Below, in pieces: positions 1-11,900 of a stretch of DNA of 64,000 nucleotides; position 1 is the stretch's first letter, and every line of letters starts with the position of its first letter. A program made the position numbers and the translations under genes. The notes under the pieces are model-generated. The model was not told where the DNA came from. It searched no databases and worked only from the letters and a program-made list of their open reading frames with translations. Source of the DNA: Ipomoea triloba (Eukaryota > Streptophyta > Magnoliopsida > Solanales > Convolvulaceae); NCBI RefSeq assembly GCF_003576645.1, contig NC_044923.1, forward strand, positions 14,279,226 to 14,343,225. The letters are read 5' to 3'.

Positions 1-2494
1 AGGATATCACCAAGTGCGAGTCGTGGAGCAGGATATTCCCAAAACAGCATTCCGGACTAGATATGGGCACTACGAATTTGCCGTCATGCCGTTCGGAGTG
101 ACAAATGCACCAGGGACTTTCATGGACTTGATGAACAGGATTTTCCTTCCATATCTAGATAAGTTCATCGTTGTCTTTATAGACGATATCTTGGTTTACT
201 CAAAGACACCAGAGGAGCACGAAGAACATCTTAGGACAGTATTGCAAATGCTGAGGGAAAAGAAACTTTTTGCGAAACTGTCTAAGTTCGAATTTTGGAG
301 GGAGCAAGTAGCATTTCTTGGTCACATAATCACCAAGGAAGGAATAGCAGTGGACCCAACTAAGATAAAAGCTGTAATGGAATGGGAGGTACCCAAATCG
401 GTCACGGAGGTCCGAAGTTTCTTAGGATTGGCGGGCTATTACCGAAGATTTGTCCAAGATTTCTCGAAGATAGCAAGACCATTGACAAATCTGCTCAAAA
501 AGACTACCAGGTACCGTTGGAGTGAAGAGTGTGAGCATGCATTCCAGGAACTCAAGAAGAAGTTAACAACTGCCCCAGTATTAACCTTACCTGTTGGAAC
601 AGAAGGCTATGAACTATACACAGATGCGTCTCACAAAGGACTGGGATACGTCTTGATGCAACATGGAAGGGTAATAGCTTATGCATCTCGTCAATTGAAA
701 CCACATGAAGCTAACTACCCAACCCATGATCTGGAACTAGCAGCTGTGGTGTTTGCTCTCAAAATCTGGAGACACTACCTCTATGGAGTTACTTGTAAGA
801 TCTTTACGGATCATAAGAGTTTAAAGTACATCTTCACTCAGAGAGATCTCAATTTGAGGCAAAGAAGATGGCTGGAGTTGATCAAGGATTATGATTTGGA
901 AATCCAATACCAGGAAGGCAAAGCAAACAAGGTAGCAGATGCATTGAGTCGGAAGTCAAATCACGCTCTTTGGGTATTGCCCGAGTAATTATGCAAGGAC
1001 TTTTAAAGGCTCAATTTGGAAATAAGAATGGGTAGTCAAGTGGAACAAGAGATGAAACTATATCACTTGTCGGTCACCCCAAACCTATTTGAAGAAATCA
1101 AACAAGCACAAGGAGACGATAATGGGGTGAATAAACTCAAGGAGAAAATGATTGATGGAAAATGTGGTTCATTTGAGTTACACCCAGATGGGAGTGTTAG
1201 ATTTCAAGGCAGATGGGTTATACCTGCAGGTTGTAAGAAGATAATGGATTAGCTAATGAAAGAAGGTCATTATACCCCATATTCAGTTCACCCTGGAGGA
1301 GACAAACTTTACAAAGATCTGAGACAAAACTTTTGGTGGTTAGGCATGAAAAAGGACGTAGCTAAATTTGTGGCCAAATGCTTAAACTGCCAGAAGGTTA
1401 AAGCAGAGAGGAGTAAACCAAAGGGTTTACTACAACCGTTAGAGATTCCTCAGTGGAAGTGGGACTCTATTTCTATGGATTTTGTGGGGGGATTGCCACT
1501 AACAAGGTCAGGGAAAGATAAGATATGGGTAATAGTGGACAGGCTTACCAAGACAGCAAGGTTCATTGCCATGAAGGAAACTTGGACTATGACTCAATTG
1601 ACAAAGGCTTATGTGAACAAGGTGGTTAAGTATCATGGAATACCCAAGGATATCGTTTCTGATAGAGACTCTCGATTCTTGTCACAATTTTGGCAAGTTT
1701 TGCAAGCAGCTATGGGAACGAAGTTGAAACTTAGTACTGCTTTTCATCCTATGACTGATGGGCAGACTGAGAGGACCATACAAACCTTGGAAGATATGTT
1801 AAGGGTTTCTGTGTTGGACTTTCAAGGATCGTGGGAGGAACATTTGGACCTAATCGAGTTTTCTTACAATAATAGTTATCATGCAAGTATACAAATGGCA
1901 CCATATGAAGCTTTATATGGACAGAAGTGTAGAAGCCCTCTGTGTTGGGAAGATTCGGTTAATTCTGTGACGTTAGGACCCGAATATCTTCAAGAAATCA
2001 CAGAAAAGGTCAAGTTGATTCAAGGAAGGATGAAAGCTGCTCAGGACCGACAAAAGTCTTATGCTGATCAAAGAAGGCAATTATTGGAATTTCAAGAAGG
2101 TGATAAGGTATTGCTAAAAATATCTCCTACGAAGGGAGTAATGCGGTTCGAGAAGAAAGGAAAATTGAGTCCAAGATATATAGGACCGTATGAAATCCTT
2201 GAGAGGATCGGAAAGGTAGCATACCGATTAGCACTACCTGCGGTGATGGATCGGGTACACAATGTATTTCATGTGTCGCAATTAAGGAAGTACGTGTACG
2301 ATACATCGCATGTACTCCAACCTGAGGAGGTGACTTTGGATGAGAACTTATCATATGAAGAAAAACCAGTGAAAATATTGGATACCAAGACCCGGGATAC
2401 CCGCAGAAAGTCCATAAAGTTGGTGAAAGTATTATGGTCAAACCATTTGGGGGAAGAAGCCACATGGGAGTTGGAAGATGAAATGAGAACGTGA
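1..2494 (+). pseudogene. Ty3/gypsy chromovirus pol, 3' part (RT, RNase H, integrase, chromodomain)
   Basis: This is the C-terminal part of a Tekay/Del-type chromovirus polyprotein; the N-terminal part lies outside the window. Visible in order are the end of reverse transcriptase with an intact FIDD catalytic box (nt 176-187), RNase H (TDAS near 620, TDHKSLKYI, then VADALSRK near 930), an HHCC integrase zinc finger (HPGGDK then CLNCQ, 1285-1395), the integrase core with SMDF, VSDRDSRF and DGQTER as the DDE residues, and a chromodomain-like end (VKVLW, EEATWELE, about 2360-2480). All of it is in one frame, interrupted by TAA at 986-988, TAA at 1004-1006, TAG at 1250-1252 and TGA at 2492-2494; the frame stays readable to 2548. 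The catalytic residues are intact but the stops make it a dead copy. The chromodomain is what identifies it as a chromovirus. Confidence 0.93.
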
Positions 2495-2602
2495 TACCCT
2501 ATGTTGTTTGAGCAAGGTAAAAGAGAACCTTTACCCTTTCCAAATTGAAGCTTCTAGTTCAATAAGTATGGTTAACCTTAGTTTCGAGGGCGAAACTCTT
2601 TT

Positions 2603-2610
2603 AAGGGGAG
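2603..2610 (+). promoter_or_regulatory. Polypurine tract of the Tekay/Del element
   Basis: The purine run AAGGGGAG lies six bases before the TG that opens the LTR at 2616. This is the expected position of the plus-strand primer of an LTR retrotransposon. Confidence 0.7.
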
Positions 2611-3157
2611 TAGAATGTAATACCCCGAAATATTTTCTTCAAAAAAAAAAGAAAAAAAAAGGGGGAGGTTTAAATTTTATTTCATTCTAAGCATTGGCAT
2701 ACTCAAGTTATGATTCATAGATATTCAGAATAATTTTTACTAGTTAAAATAGTTGTTAATAAGCTGCGTTCGTACGTACCGGTCAAGAACCGTAAGAATT
2801 TTAGGAGCTGGTGTTCGGACCCGATAGTCCTAGGAAATGGATCATTAGACACCATACTATTATTCTTGAATTTCCTATTTAATTAAATCAGCCCATAGCA
2901 GCGAAAATTTATTTTGATCGTAACATCGTTAAATTTCGCGGTGTACCGAACCTAGCCCAATTTTAAGTTTCAGTCTGGGATAAATTTTTGGTTTCAAAAA
3001 TTATTTGATTTAAATTAGTTTCTACTGAGAATTCATCTGTTTTAATCCCGATCAGTCTAGCTAAGATATTTTTCAAGATCAAACCATAGGAAAGTGACAC
3101 TTGTCACAATTATTTACCACATGTTGGGGTGGACTAGTCAACCAAGTGAGATCCAAA

Positions 3158-3164
3158 TATAAAG
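3158..3164 (+). promoter_or_regulatory. TATA-like box in the Tekay/Del LTR
   Basis: TATAAAG lies in the first sixth of the LTR, just before a pyrimidine-rich stretch and a purine-rich leader. It is the best candidate in the LTR for a polymerase II TATA box. The assignment rests on position and consensus only. Confidence 0.4.
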
Positions 3165-3717
3165 CCATTTGTTTCCCCTTTCCCCTTCATTTGGACGAAA
3201 AAACACAAGGAGAAGAGAGAGGGAGATCATCTTTTTCCTCCATTAGAGCTTCACCTTCCATAGCCAAAATTTCTTCACAAGTCTCAAGTCTTTCGGTAAA
3301 ACTTTAATTTTATTCGGTAGAAAGCTTTATTTTCCTTCCTAGACCTTGAATCTAAGCTTAGTTTCTTAATATTTGTTGTTATGATGTTAATTTTTCTCCT
3401 AGGGTTTTGAGTAAAAATTGGGGAAAAAGTCCAAGACTTACTTCTACGGTGTTAGTAAACTTTCTCGAGGTAAGGAATCCCTTAAGTAGGTTAAGGTCAC
3501 TTGAAATTGGATAATTGATTGTTTGGTTGAAATATGATGAGATCTAGGTGGAAATCTTGTGTACATGATTGTATGTATAATATATATGAAATTGTATTTT
3601 GCATAATATATTGGAATAAATTGTTGTGTTGAGGAGATGTGGTAGTTAATATGCATAAATATCTAAATTAGAGAGGCTAAGTGTATTATATAATATATGT
3701 ATGTATGTATAAGTATG

Positions 3718-3765
<48 letters not shown>

Positions 3766-5430
3766 GTGTGATGTGTGTATATATGTAAACCGTATATATG
3801 TACATATATGTGTATAAATATGGGTATGTATGTATAATTAAAATAAAGTGTGGTATTATGTACATATACATATATGGAATATATATGTTAACCTTGTATA
3901 CCTATACGTATGAGTATTGGGGAAATTGTACTATGAATATGGGTAGTATGTGAACTTTTATGTGAGTATACCTAAATTGGGTGAGGCGTTATATTGATTG
4001 CCTATATACATATATGAAGTATTATGTACATATGTGAGGTGATAATGAAATAATGTGGGATAGTTACACTTTATTACCCCGGTGTATGGTAATTAGTGTA
4101 CTATTAAAATGTTTTGAGAAATAAAACTTTTGGACAAAGTTAAGAGTGTTGAATGATTTCAAGTTGGAACTTGGTTTTGTGGAACATGTCCAAAAAGTAA
4201 TTTTTGACTCAAGGAAGATGAGGAAGAAGGAAAATTGTTTTCAAACCCTTAGTTTCTATAAAGTTGAGGAGGACCTTGATTAGCCTTCGGGTGGCTTAAA
4301 GTGCCCTTGCCCAAGGTTGTTATATTTAGTATGATCATTCATACGGAAGGAGCGAAGTCTATTCGCCGGGTACTATATAACTCGTTTGGATGAGGTATTC
4401 CTGCGGGGGTGTGCACACTTAAAGTATAGTTACTCTAGAAAGTCCGGGTAGGTGTCGTTTCTATGGACCTAGTAGGGCCAGCTAGGGATCATTTTAACGA
4501 ACCTTACGTCCAGGGGATCAGTGTTAGACCGGGTGATGACCACTGAACCCGAGTTCGATGATCCAAGTGATCAAGAGAGGGAGTCAAGAGAATACTCCAA
4601 AGGCCTCACGCTTTCTATAAAGAAACTAAGTGGAGAATTTCGTATGAAAATGTAGTTACTCTGTAGCTACGCTAAAGAGAGATGTGACGATTGTTTTAGC
4701 AAGAAAGGGTGTTGATGAATCCTCTTTGAGAACAAGTTAGTGGAATTTTCCTATGAGGAAGCTTTTCAAGTATCGAGTGGTGATTTAAATGCGAAGTTCA
4801 TAAAATCTTTCCACTACTTGCTTACATGCTTAAATGTTTAGTGATGCGTTGAGTAATGTGTTTCTTGTTAAGCAATCCCTTATCCAAAGATTTTCTATTG
4901 TTGTTCCATTCTTGATTATTACTTGCGAAAGCTATACTTGATAACCTATTTGCAGGTTAAGTGTCAATGAGGAGAATGGTAATAAAGGTTTTGTTTAAAT
5001 ATGCCTGTTTTGCAAACCTTTATTTAATTTTGGGTGACCCATGGATCCCTTACTTAGCCGTCGTGCTAACTACACTTCAATGTGTTTTTATTTAACAGAT
5101 GTCATCTAGTGTGGGCTCCTGGAGCCCGGTGAACTCAGGGAGCTCATCCGAGTTTACCTTCCCGACCATGGACTATGATGACTACACCCAGTTTTTGATA
5201 GGCGAAGACCCCTATGTTCCTGGCTACGCTCCTGATCCACCTGCTCCTCCTTCTCCGCAGTACAGCCCTCCCCCAGCTTACCCATCTACACCCTCTCGCA
5301 TTCCGGTTCGCAACTTGCAGCCGACTTTTCTGGATGATGCCCAAGCTAGGTATGGGTTTTATCCCATAGAGGTGTTAGAGGGGAGTGATCCCCTAGAGTT
5401 CGTCGTCTTCTATCCTTATCCGTGGGACCC

Positions 5431-5640
5431 TAGTCCTTCGGATTATTGGGATGAGTGGTCTATGGTGATCACTAGTCCTTCGGATTATTGGGATGAGTGG
5501 TCTATGGTGATCACTCCTTGCTACTTTTATTGGGATGAGTGGTCTATGGTGATCACTCCTTGCTACTTTTTGGAGGATGAGTGGTCTATGGTGATCACTC
5601 CTTGCTACTTTTTGGACCATCAGTGGTCTATGGTGATCAC
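5431..5640 (+). repeat. Five 42-bp units inside an LTR-internal ORF
   Basis: Five consecutive 42-bp blocks run from 5431 to 5640. All share gtggtctatggtgatcac, but the first part of each block differs in a stepwise way. The array lies in a 212-codon frame (5099-5737) that opens directly after a taacag splice-acceptor-like sequence. Because 42 is a multiple of three, the copies translate as a 14-residue repeat with WSMVIT at its core. The protein resembles nothing I recognise; its N-terminal part is Pro/Tyr/Ser-rich. I do not call it a gene. Each extra copy can be explained as an exact 42-bp duplication of a different window of one template (see findings), which suggests an assembly artefact. 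Confidence 0.8.
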
Positions 5641-6080
5641 TCCTTGCTACTTTTTGGACCATCTCACCTGGTTTGCGGGTGAGTGGCATCTAGTATGGGG
5701 AACATACTCCGGACCGGTTTACCGCCGCTTGGAGTAGATGTTTGGTTGGGATGGTTTTGGAAGAACCTGTTTTGTGTAAATATTTTTTGTAGCCATAGTA
5801 AACTTAGTTGGCTAGTAAGTTGTAAGTAACTTAATTCTTGGTGTTTTGGGACCCTAGTGGTCAACTCTGGTATATATATATCCGTAGTTGATCTAGCTAC
5901 TTTTGTTTCTTTCTGCTGAAGTGAACATATGGTTATGTCAAGTAGAAAGTGTGTGTGTGTGAACAGTTTTCTTCTTTAGCCTGTGCATCTAGAGTGGACT
6001 CTACCGAGGTCGGTCAGGGTTAGTCTAGATGTGGCGGTAACTACTCCGGATGTACGGTATAGCCGGGCCCGGGTGTTACA

Positions 6081-7843
6081 GAAATATATGCTTCGCGTGA
6101 TCTTTACGTGTCTGAGCCGCCTCCCGGCGGGTTCGTCAGGATACACCTTCAGTCTATCCGCCACGAGTTTCGAGTTCCCGTGAGTCCATTCACCTCTCTC
6201 TTTTTTTGTTACTTTGCTCTTTCGCCCGGTCAGCTTGTTGTAAACTCTCACCGCCTCCTCACCTTCTTTCAAACCGTTTGCATTAACTACGGCATTGAGC
6301 CTACCATCAACCTGTTCCTTCAACTCTATTTGGTCAATAGAGTAGGGACCACCTCCCTAGGTTTTGTTCAGATTTCTCACCGGGGAGGTTGCAAGATTTT
6401 TGACAGACTGGTTGACTCCCTCAAAGGGTGGAAACCACTCTTCTTATTTGTGCGTCCATCGCCTCGCTACCCTTCCTTCGATTTCCCCTAAACTTGGGAG
6501 CCCACTTTTTTCAAATGTCTCAAAAAACCCCCTCCGAGCAAAGACACGACCGATGGAGTCGAGATTCTTTCAGACTTGGGCGCTGTCCTCCCAGTCAGCG
6601 AATGGTCGGATTTAAAAGCCCTCGAAGCAGCCGGACTCCTTCCAGATGGAGCGGCTACCCCAAGTGACAAGCCACCCAACTCTAAAATTCCTTGATCGTT
6701 TATTTCTTACTTTTAATATACGTGCTTGTAGATCCCGATCTAGTGCCTATCATAGGAGAGGAGGAAGAGACAGAAGAAGAGAGCGAGGAAACAAGGGAAG
6801 AAGCCCTCACAGACAGTCCTGCCACTCATCCTCATTCTCCGGAAATGTCAAGCCGCCACGCCGCATTGAAAGAACGCTCCCGGAGTCATGCCGCCTCCTC
6901 CAATCCCATTGTTGTCAATGACTCACCCACTCGCTCCGCTGAACCCTCACGCACTCGCCAGACTCGCCGAGCACTGCCTCCTCCCGCTGCCACTTCCGGC
7001 TCAAAACGCCCAGCCGACTCCTCTCTGCCATCTCCTTCAGCAAAAAGGGTGGCTATCGGCCTTGAAATCGACGCCAACAACGGCATTGCCCAAGGCGCCT
7101 TTCCAGTACACGACTGGCTGGATAAGGTGATCCTTCCCAAGGACGCGGCCCACTACGAGAGTCACTCCACCGAGAAGATTTTTGAAGGCGTCTCTCGTTA
7201 CTTATACCGGGTAAGCTGTCAGCTTATGGCTCAACACCTCTTAATAATTTTTATATTGTTCTTCTTGACCCTTCGTTAAACGACAGGCTCTAGCTGTCCA
7301 GTCTGAAATGCGGAAGAGGATGAAGCCTCTCATGGTGGATGCTGAGGCGGTGCCAACTCTCCGAGCCGACCTCCAGAAGAAGGGACAAGAGCTAGACGAC
7401 TTGGCACTCCGAGTGGGTCAATTGGAGTCGGAACTGGAGGCGGAGAAGAGGAAGAATGCTGAAGCTGCGGACTTAGCCGTGGCTACTTATAAATCTTCTC
7501 GGGCCTTTGAGGAGGATGTGGCGACCAATGTTCGTTCAAGGCTAAGGTTGTTAGCTCTGGAGTGGCTAAACTCTGACGAAGGGCGGCTCTATCTGACGGA
7601 CATAGGGGAGGAGGATTACCATGCAGGGTCCTTGGAAATGCAACGTGATATCTACCCAATCCTCTAGCAGAGGGATCCGACCTTCGACCCCGTGGCATGG
7701 GGCCTTCCATCACCACTAGCCGAACTCCCTTCTCGCATTCCTGCTACCCCCGCACGTCAACAGGGGGCTGGAGAAACCGACAGGGTCACTCCGGAGAACT
7801 CGAGTGGTGGGCAGATTCCAATGGATCCGTCATATCTGAATTC
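6081..7843 (+). pseudogene. Antisense ORF of the Tat element, exons 1-3 (gypsy-type transposase-like domain plus coiled coil)
   Basis: This plus-strand ORF is antisense to the surrounding Tat element. Exon 1 (6081 to about 6663) resembles the putative gypsy-type transposase domain found in plant Ty3 elements: SEPPPGGFVRIH, then PVSPF, NSHRLL and FDRLVDSLKGWK; a TAA at 6489-6491 and frame slips break it. A likely intron (GTGACAAG at 6664 to CTTGTAG at 6730) leads to an acidic/Ser-Pro/Arg-rich exon, about 6731-7210. A second likely intron, 7211-7286 (GTAAGC to CGACAG), leads to a coiled-coil exon rich in Leu/Glu/Lys with an in-frame TAG at 7665-7667. The 5' end was cut by the Tekay/Del insertion at 6081. 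The Sirevirus-like insertion at 7843/7844 splits exon 3, whose end is at 18642-18831. Molecular function unknown. Confidence 0.72.
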
Positions 7844-8689
7844 TGTTGGTCCCAAGGGGATGGGGTACAAGTCTAGAGGGGGTGAATAGACTTGTATAAG
7901 ATTTTTCAAATCTTTTTCGACCTCTCGTGTGTATTGGACATAGGATGTTTAGGTCCTATACCTCACAAGATGAAGACAAAGTTTTATGCGCAGCGGAAAT
8001 ATTATCCCCTTTTTAATTAGCACGAGTTTGAGTTAGTTCAAGAGGTGTTATTATATGTAGTGCAGATCGAGAGATAGGTTAGCGAGAGATAAAAACAGAA
8101 AGTAAATGCGAGAGAGATTTTTAAGTGGTTCGGCCAACCCGCCTACGTCCACTCTTCTTCTAGAAACTCCCTAGAAGGATTGCACTAAAACTTCCCTTTT
8201 TAGTACAATATCGAGCGCTTGAGCTTTGATCACGAAGCCCGCCTCAAGCCTCAGGTTTTTCGCCCCGCTTCTTGTTACTGCCATTCAGTCCTTTGGAGAA
8301 GTACCAGTTCATCGAGACCGAAGTTGATGTCTCGACTACTTGATGTCTTGATCCTATGTCTCGAATTGGATTGATGTCTCGAGAGATTCCATCTCTCGAA
8401 CTCTGCCTATGTCTCGAGACTTAGTTGATGTCTCGCAGACCCTTATTCCTCCAGTAATGTCCTGTGCCTTCTTCTGATCTATCTATAAACTTTACACCAT
8501 GAAACTTCTAAGATGTTCAAACAAGTTTACCTTAAGCTTAAATATTTCCCGAGTTGAGCTCAATTACCCGGTTGTATTTTCGCTCTTAGTTTACTTGTCG
8601 AACTTACAAGTATTTCCTATCTATCGAGACTTAGAGGATTGTGGATTACATTTGGTATCATCAAAACCTATTACAATATGTTCCTAACA
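7844..8689 (-). mobile_element. 3' LTR of the Sirevirus-like element (846 bp)
   Basis: On the element strand it opens TGTTAGGAACATATTG (from 8689) and closes GGGACCAACA (at 7844), giving TGTT/AACA ends. Its right 410 bp match 18237-18636; the left 430 bp (R/U5 side) have no match at the other end. The match region is rich in the motif tgatgtctcga and variants, about six copies between 8320 and 8440. Confidence 0.9.
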
Positions 8690-8706
8690 ATTTTCCCCTT
8701 TTTGAT
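8690..8706 (-). promoter_or_regulatory. Polypurine tract of the Sirevirus-like element
   Basis: On the minus strand this reads CAAAAAGGGGAAAAT and abuts the LTR boundary at 8689/8690. It is a typical plus-strand priming site and fixes the 3' LTR orientation. Confidence 0.75.
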
Positions 8707-8968
8707 GATGCCAACACTATACTTACTTATATGGCTGATTTTCAAGAAAATATTAATTTTGATTTTATTTTCAGCGCATACGGTAAGTTTGACAAAGAAA
8801 CTAATATGCTAAAATGAAGAACAAACTCACACAACACCCCCCAGCAAAAGATATACATATATTAAAACCAAGGGAATGTTTTACAATGAAAGTACTTAGC
8901 AGAAAAGTTAAAAGAAAACAAAGAACAACATAGGAGAGATTTAAGAATGCATAAATGACAACGAGAGC

Positions 8969-11900
8969 TTACTGATTGTCCGCTTTCCTCTTCTCATTGA
9001 TAGCTGCTCGTGTCTTGACGGGGTTTTTGTCATCTACCATCTTAATGTAATCGTCCGAGACATCAAGATGTAGATAGTCGATGAAGGCCTTGCCTATGAA
9101 CCTTCCTTCGATTACCCCATCTCTCCACCATTTGATGCATTCACTTGCAGTGAGGCCACTGTGAGAAGATATGCTAGTTTTGTTGAGAAGACTTACAATG
9201 ATTCCATTTAGAAACTCTGTAGAGTTTTCCTTGATTCCCATTTTATAGTCTCTCATAAATTGCTCATCTTTCTTCTCCTTGGCCGTTTGTTGTTCTTGCC
9301 TCTTTCTTCTCCTTTCTCTGTCTTCTTCTCTTCTCTTTTCAATTTCCAGTGTGCGCTGAACCCTTAGCTCCTCCTGCCTCTTGGCTTCCTCCATTGCCTT
9401 GCTAGATCTTTGGGACTTTGGGAGGAGGTCCAGTGGTTAAGGGTTCACTGGCTGCCCTTTTCTTGCCGGTTGATGTCTCTCTTGTCCCCTGATTTTCCCT
9501 CTTGTTGGCATCATTCAGACGGAAAAGGAGAGTGGACATACCTTCAAAGAGTGATTGAAGCTGAGCAGGTACTTGGTTCGACAGGTCATCGAGTAGGGCT
9601 TTGATCACGTCCTGTCGAAGTTCATTGGAGTTCTGGAAGGCTCGAAGTTCATCCTTTAGTTCTGCAACTTCTGCCCTTGCTCCAGCAGCTTCTGCTCGAG
9701 CTTCTGCAGCCTCATTTGTGGCTCGTCTTGCTGCATCTTCAGCCCACACCACTTGTTCGAGAAGTTCCTCATGACTGGCTTGGGATTCACTTGATCCAGC
9801 AGCAGGCAGTGATGTGTTGCGAACAATAATAAGTGTGTGTTCAATTTGAGCCATCTTCTGATATTGATCGGTCATGAATTTGCGCACCTCGCCAATGAAA
9901 GCTTCTTCGGCCTGTCGATCATAATCAGAAGTAGGAGAAGAAGGCTGAGAAGTACCTTTAGTAGGAGGGGACTTGGGTGCTTCCAGATTTCCACCCATGG
10001 ATTGCAACTGTGAGTCCACCTCTCGATTTTGTATCTGAGGATCAGCAGGGACACTCGGATCAGAGCTTGAAGGTAGCTCCATGTCAGGCGCTTCCCGATT
10101 TCCACCTGAGGGATGGATCACTTCTCGCTCATCACCTCTCGAACCTGGAACCTCAGCTTCAGCTTCTGGTGGGATTGGATCAGCTAAGGCAGGAACTTCC
10201 GTGTTGGATGTTTCCCGGTTTCCATCCAATTGAAGATCCTCCTCAGTGTTACCTCTCGAACCAGAGCTAGGAACTTGATCATCTGCTGGAGGGATTGGAT
10301 TTAAGGAGGGAGGCTGTGCATCGACAGGTGCTTCCCAGTTTCCACCATTGATGGGCACATCTTCTTCCTCGTCACCTCTCGAACCAGCAGGATTTGAAGT
10401 TGTCTGCTCTTGTTGCTCATCAGGCTGCATCTCAGACTGCTCAGGAGAGTCAGGAATCTCTATGAACTCGGGAGCAGCTAGTGCACTCCACCTTTGCCTA
10501 TCAAACATTCTGGCCGCAAAGGTGGATGCCGTGTCATCTGGTAGCAGGAATGGAGATGCCTGCTCCATGTACATTGAAAAGCCCGACAGTGTGAGCAACG
10601 AAATTTCACCCTCTCGAACTGTTTGTGCCTCGTCATTATCAGATAAGGGTGTGGACTCAGGAGCTGGCAGAAGTAGAATAGAATTTGAATCTACCTCCAG
10701 TGCTTCAGAGGTCTCGAATTCACCTCTCGAAGCTGCTACCTGTGTGTCCAGAGCAGAGACATTCACTTGGGACAATGGAATTGCTGCTGTTGCTATTGGA
10801 TTGTCAGTTTCATCTCTCGCAACTCCTGAGGTCTCTCCTGGACCTCTCGTATCTTCGACTTGATGTCCCAAGGATAAAGCAGTAGTGAGCCTGATATCCT
10901 CTCTAAACTTTGCATCCAATTCAGGATCCACTTCAGACTCGTCTCCTTGTTCATCAGCAACTATGCCCTTTCCTTTGTCAAATCGTCCAAGATTCCTCTT
11001 GGTCACATGCATTTCATGGGCTAGCTCTTGCAGCTCGTTGGCTGGGATCTCAGTAAGGTTTAACCAATTCAGTGCAAAGATCTCCTCAGCCTCCATTTCT
11101 GCTGCCTGAGCTATCAATTGATGAAAAGGACCTGTTCTCCAAGTGATCCATCGAAGTACTCTGGAGAGATCATCCAAAATTATCTCTATTTCAGCTCGGG
11201 AGCCCAACTGAGTAGCTTCTTCTTGTTCCACATCAATCTGCCCCGCAGATTGATCTTCCATAACTTGTGCATCCTGCACATTCTGCTCGCTGATCTCTCG
11301 GTTCTGATTAGAGAGATCGTCATCTGGCTCCACATCCGCTATCACTCTAGCTATAGAACCTTCAATCTGAGCGGACTCATTTATTGTCAATTCCACATTT
11401 TTAGCATTTTGCACGGGGTCCCTGACCACAGTGCCCTGATCATCAGCAACAGTCTCCTGAATAGAAGTCTCAAGTAGTTCCAGACTGCAAGCAACGTTTC
11501 GAACCTCCTCTGCTGAAACTGTCATCTCTCGAACCACCTCTCGTGGTTCCTCAACATCTCCCTGCACTGGATCACTGATCCCAGTGCCTTCAAACTCTCG
11601 AGCCTCATCTCGAGACATATTCACAGACTCATCAGCAGCACCAGCACCATCATCAACATGCAAATCAACAAATATCTCACCGGAGATGGACCTGGTAGGG
11701 GGCACTCTCTCAACCTCAACAGCCATTGTAGCCTGAGGTTCCCCTGGGCCTGTGCCCTGTCCTCGAATGGTACTAGAATGACAGAGGGTGTCACCTCTCG
11801 AGTCTTGGTGACAGCATCAGACTTGATTTTCTTGGCCTTCTTTGGTAGAACAACCCTCTTAATTAATACACCCAGTGGTGCATCATCAGAATCCTCCTCT

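Larger units (their letters stand above)
2616..6080 (+). mobile_element. 3' LTR of the Tekay/Del chromovirus (about 3.47 kb)
   Basis: It opens TGTAATACCCCG and closes CGGGTGTTACA, an imperfect terminal inverted repeat. It begins right after the polypurine tract and ends where the interrupted antisense ORF of the Tat element resumes in frame at 6081. LTRs of 3-4 kb are usual for the Tekay/Del lineage. The interior is AT-rich, with a (TA)n tract at about 3718-3764 and no conserved protein. It shares a short stretch around gtgtgcacacttaaag (near 4410) with the solo LTR at 54717-57787 (near 57045), so the two are related families. The target duplication cannot be checked because the 5' LTR is outside the window; GAAAT after 6080 should be repeated there. 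Confidence 0.85.

Noticed and set aside
3686..3871. Minus-strand Tyr/Ile-rich ORF
   Set aside because: A (TA)n tract within the LTR; no coding signature.
5099..5737. A 212-codon ORF in the Tekay/Del LTR taken as a gene
   Set aside because: It matches no family I know, lies wholly in an LTR, and a third of it is 42-bp duplications that are probably artificial. I list only the repeat.
9402..11726. Large minus-strand ORF as an independent host gene
   Set aside because: It lies between the pol and 3' LTR of a defined 10.8-kb retroelement and continues neighbouring frames across simple frameshifts.
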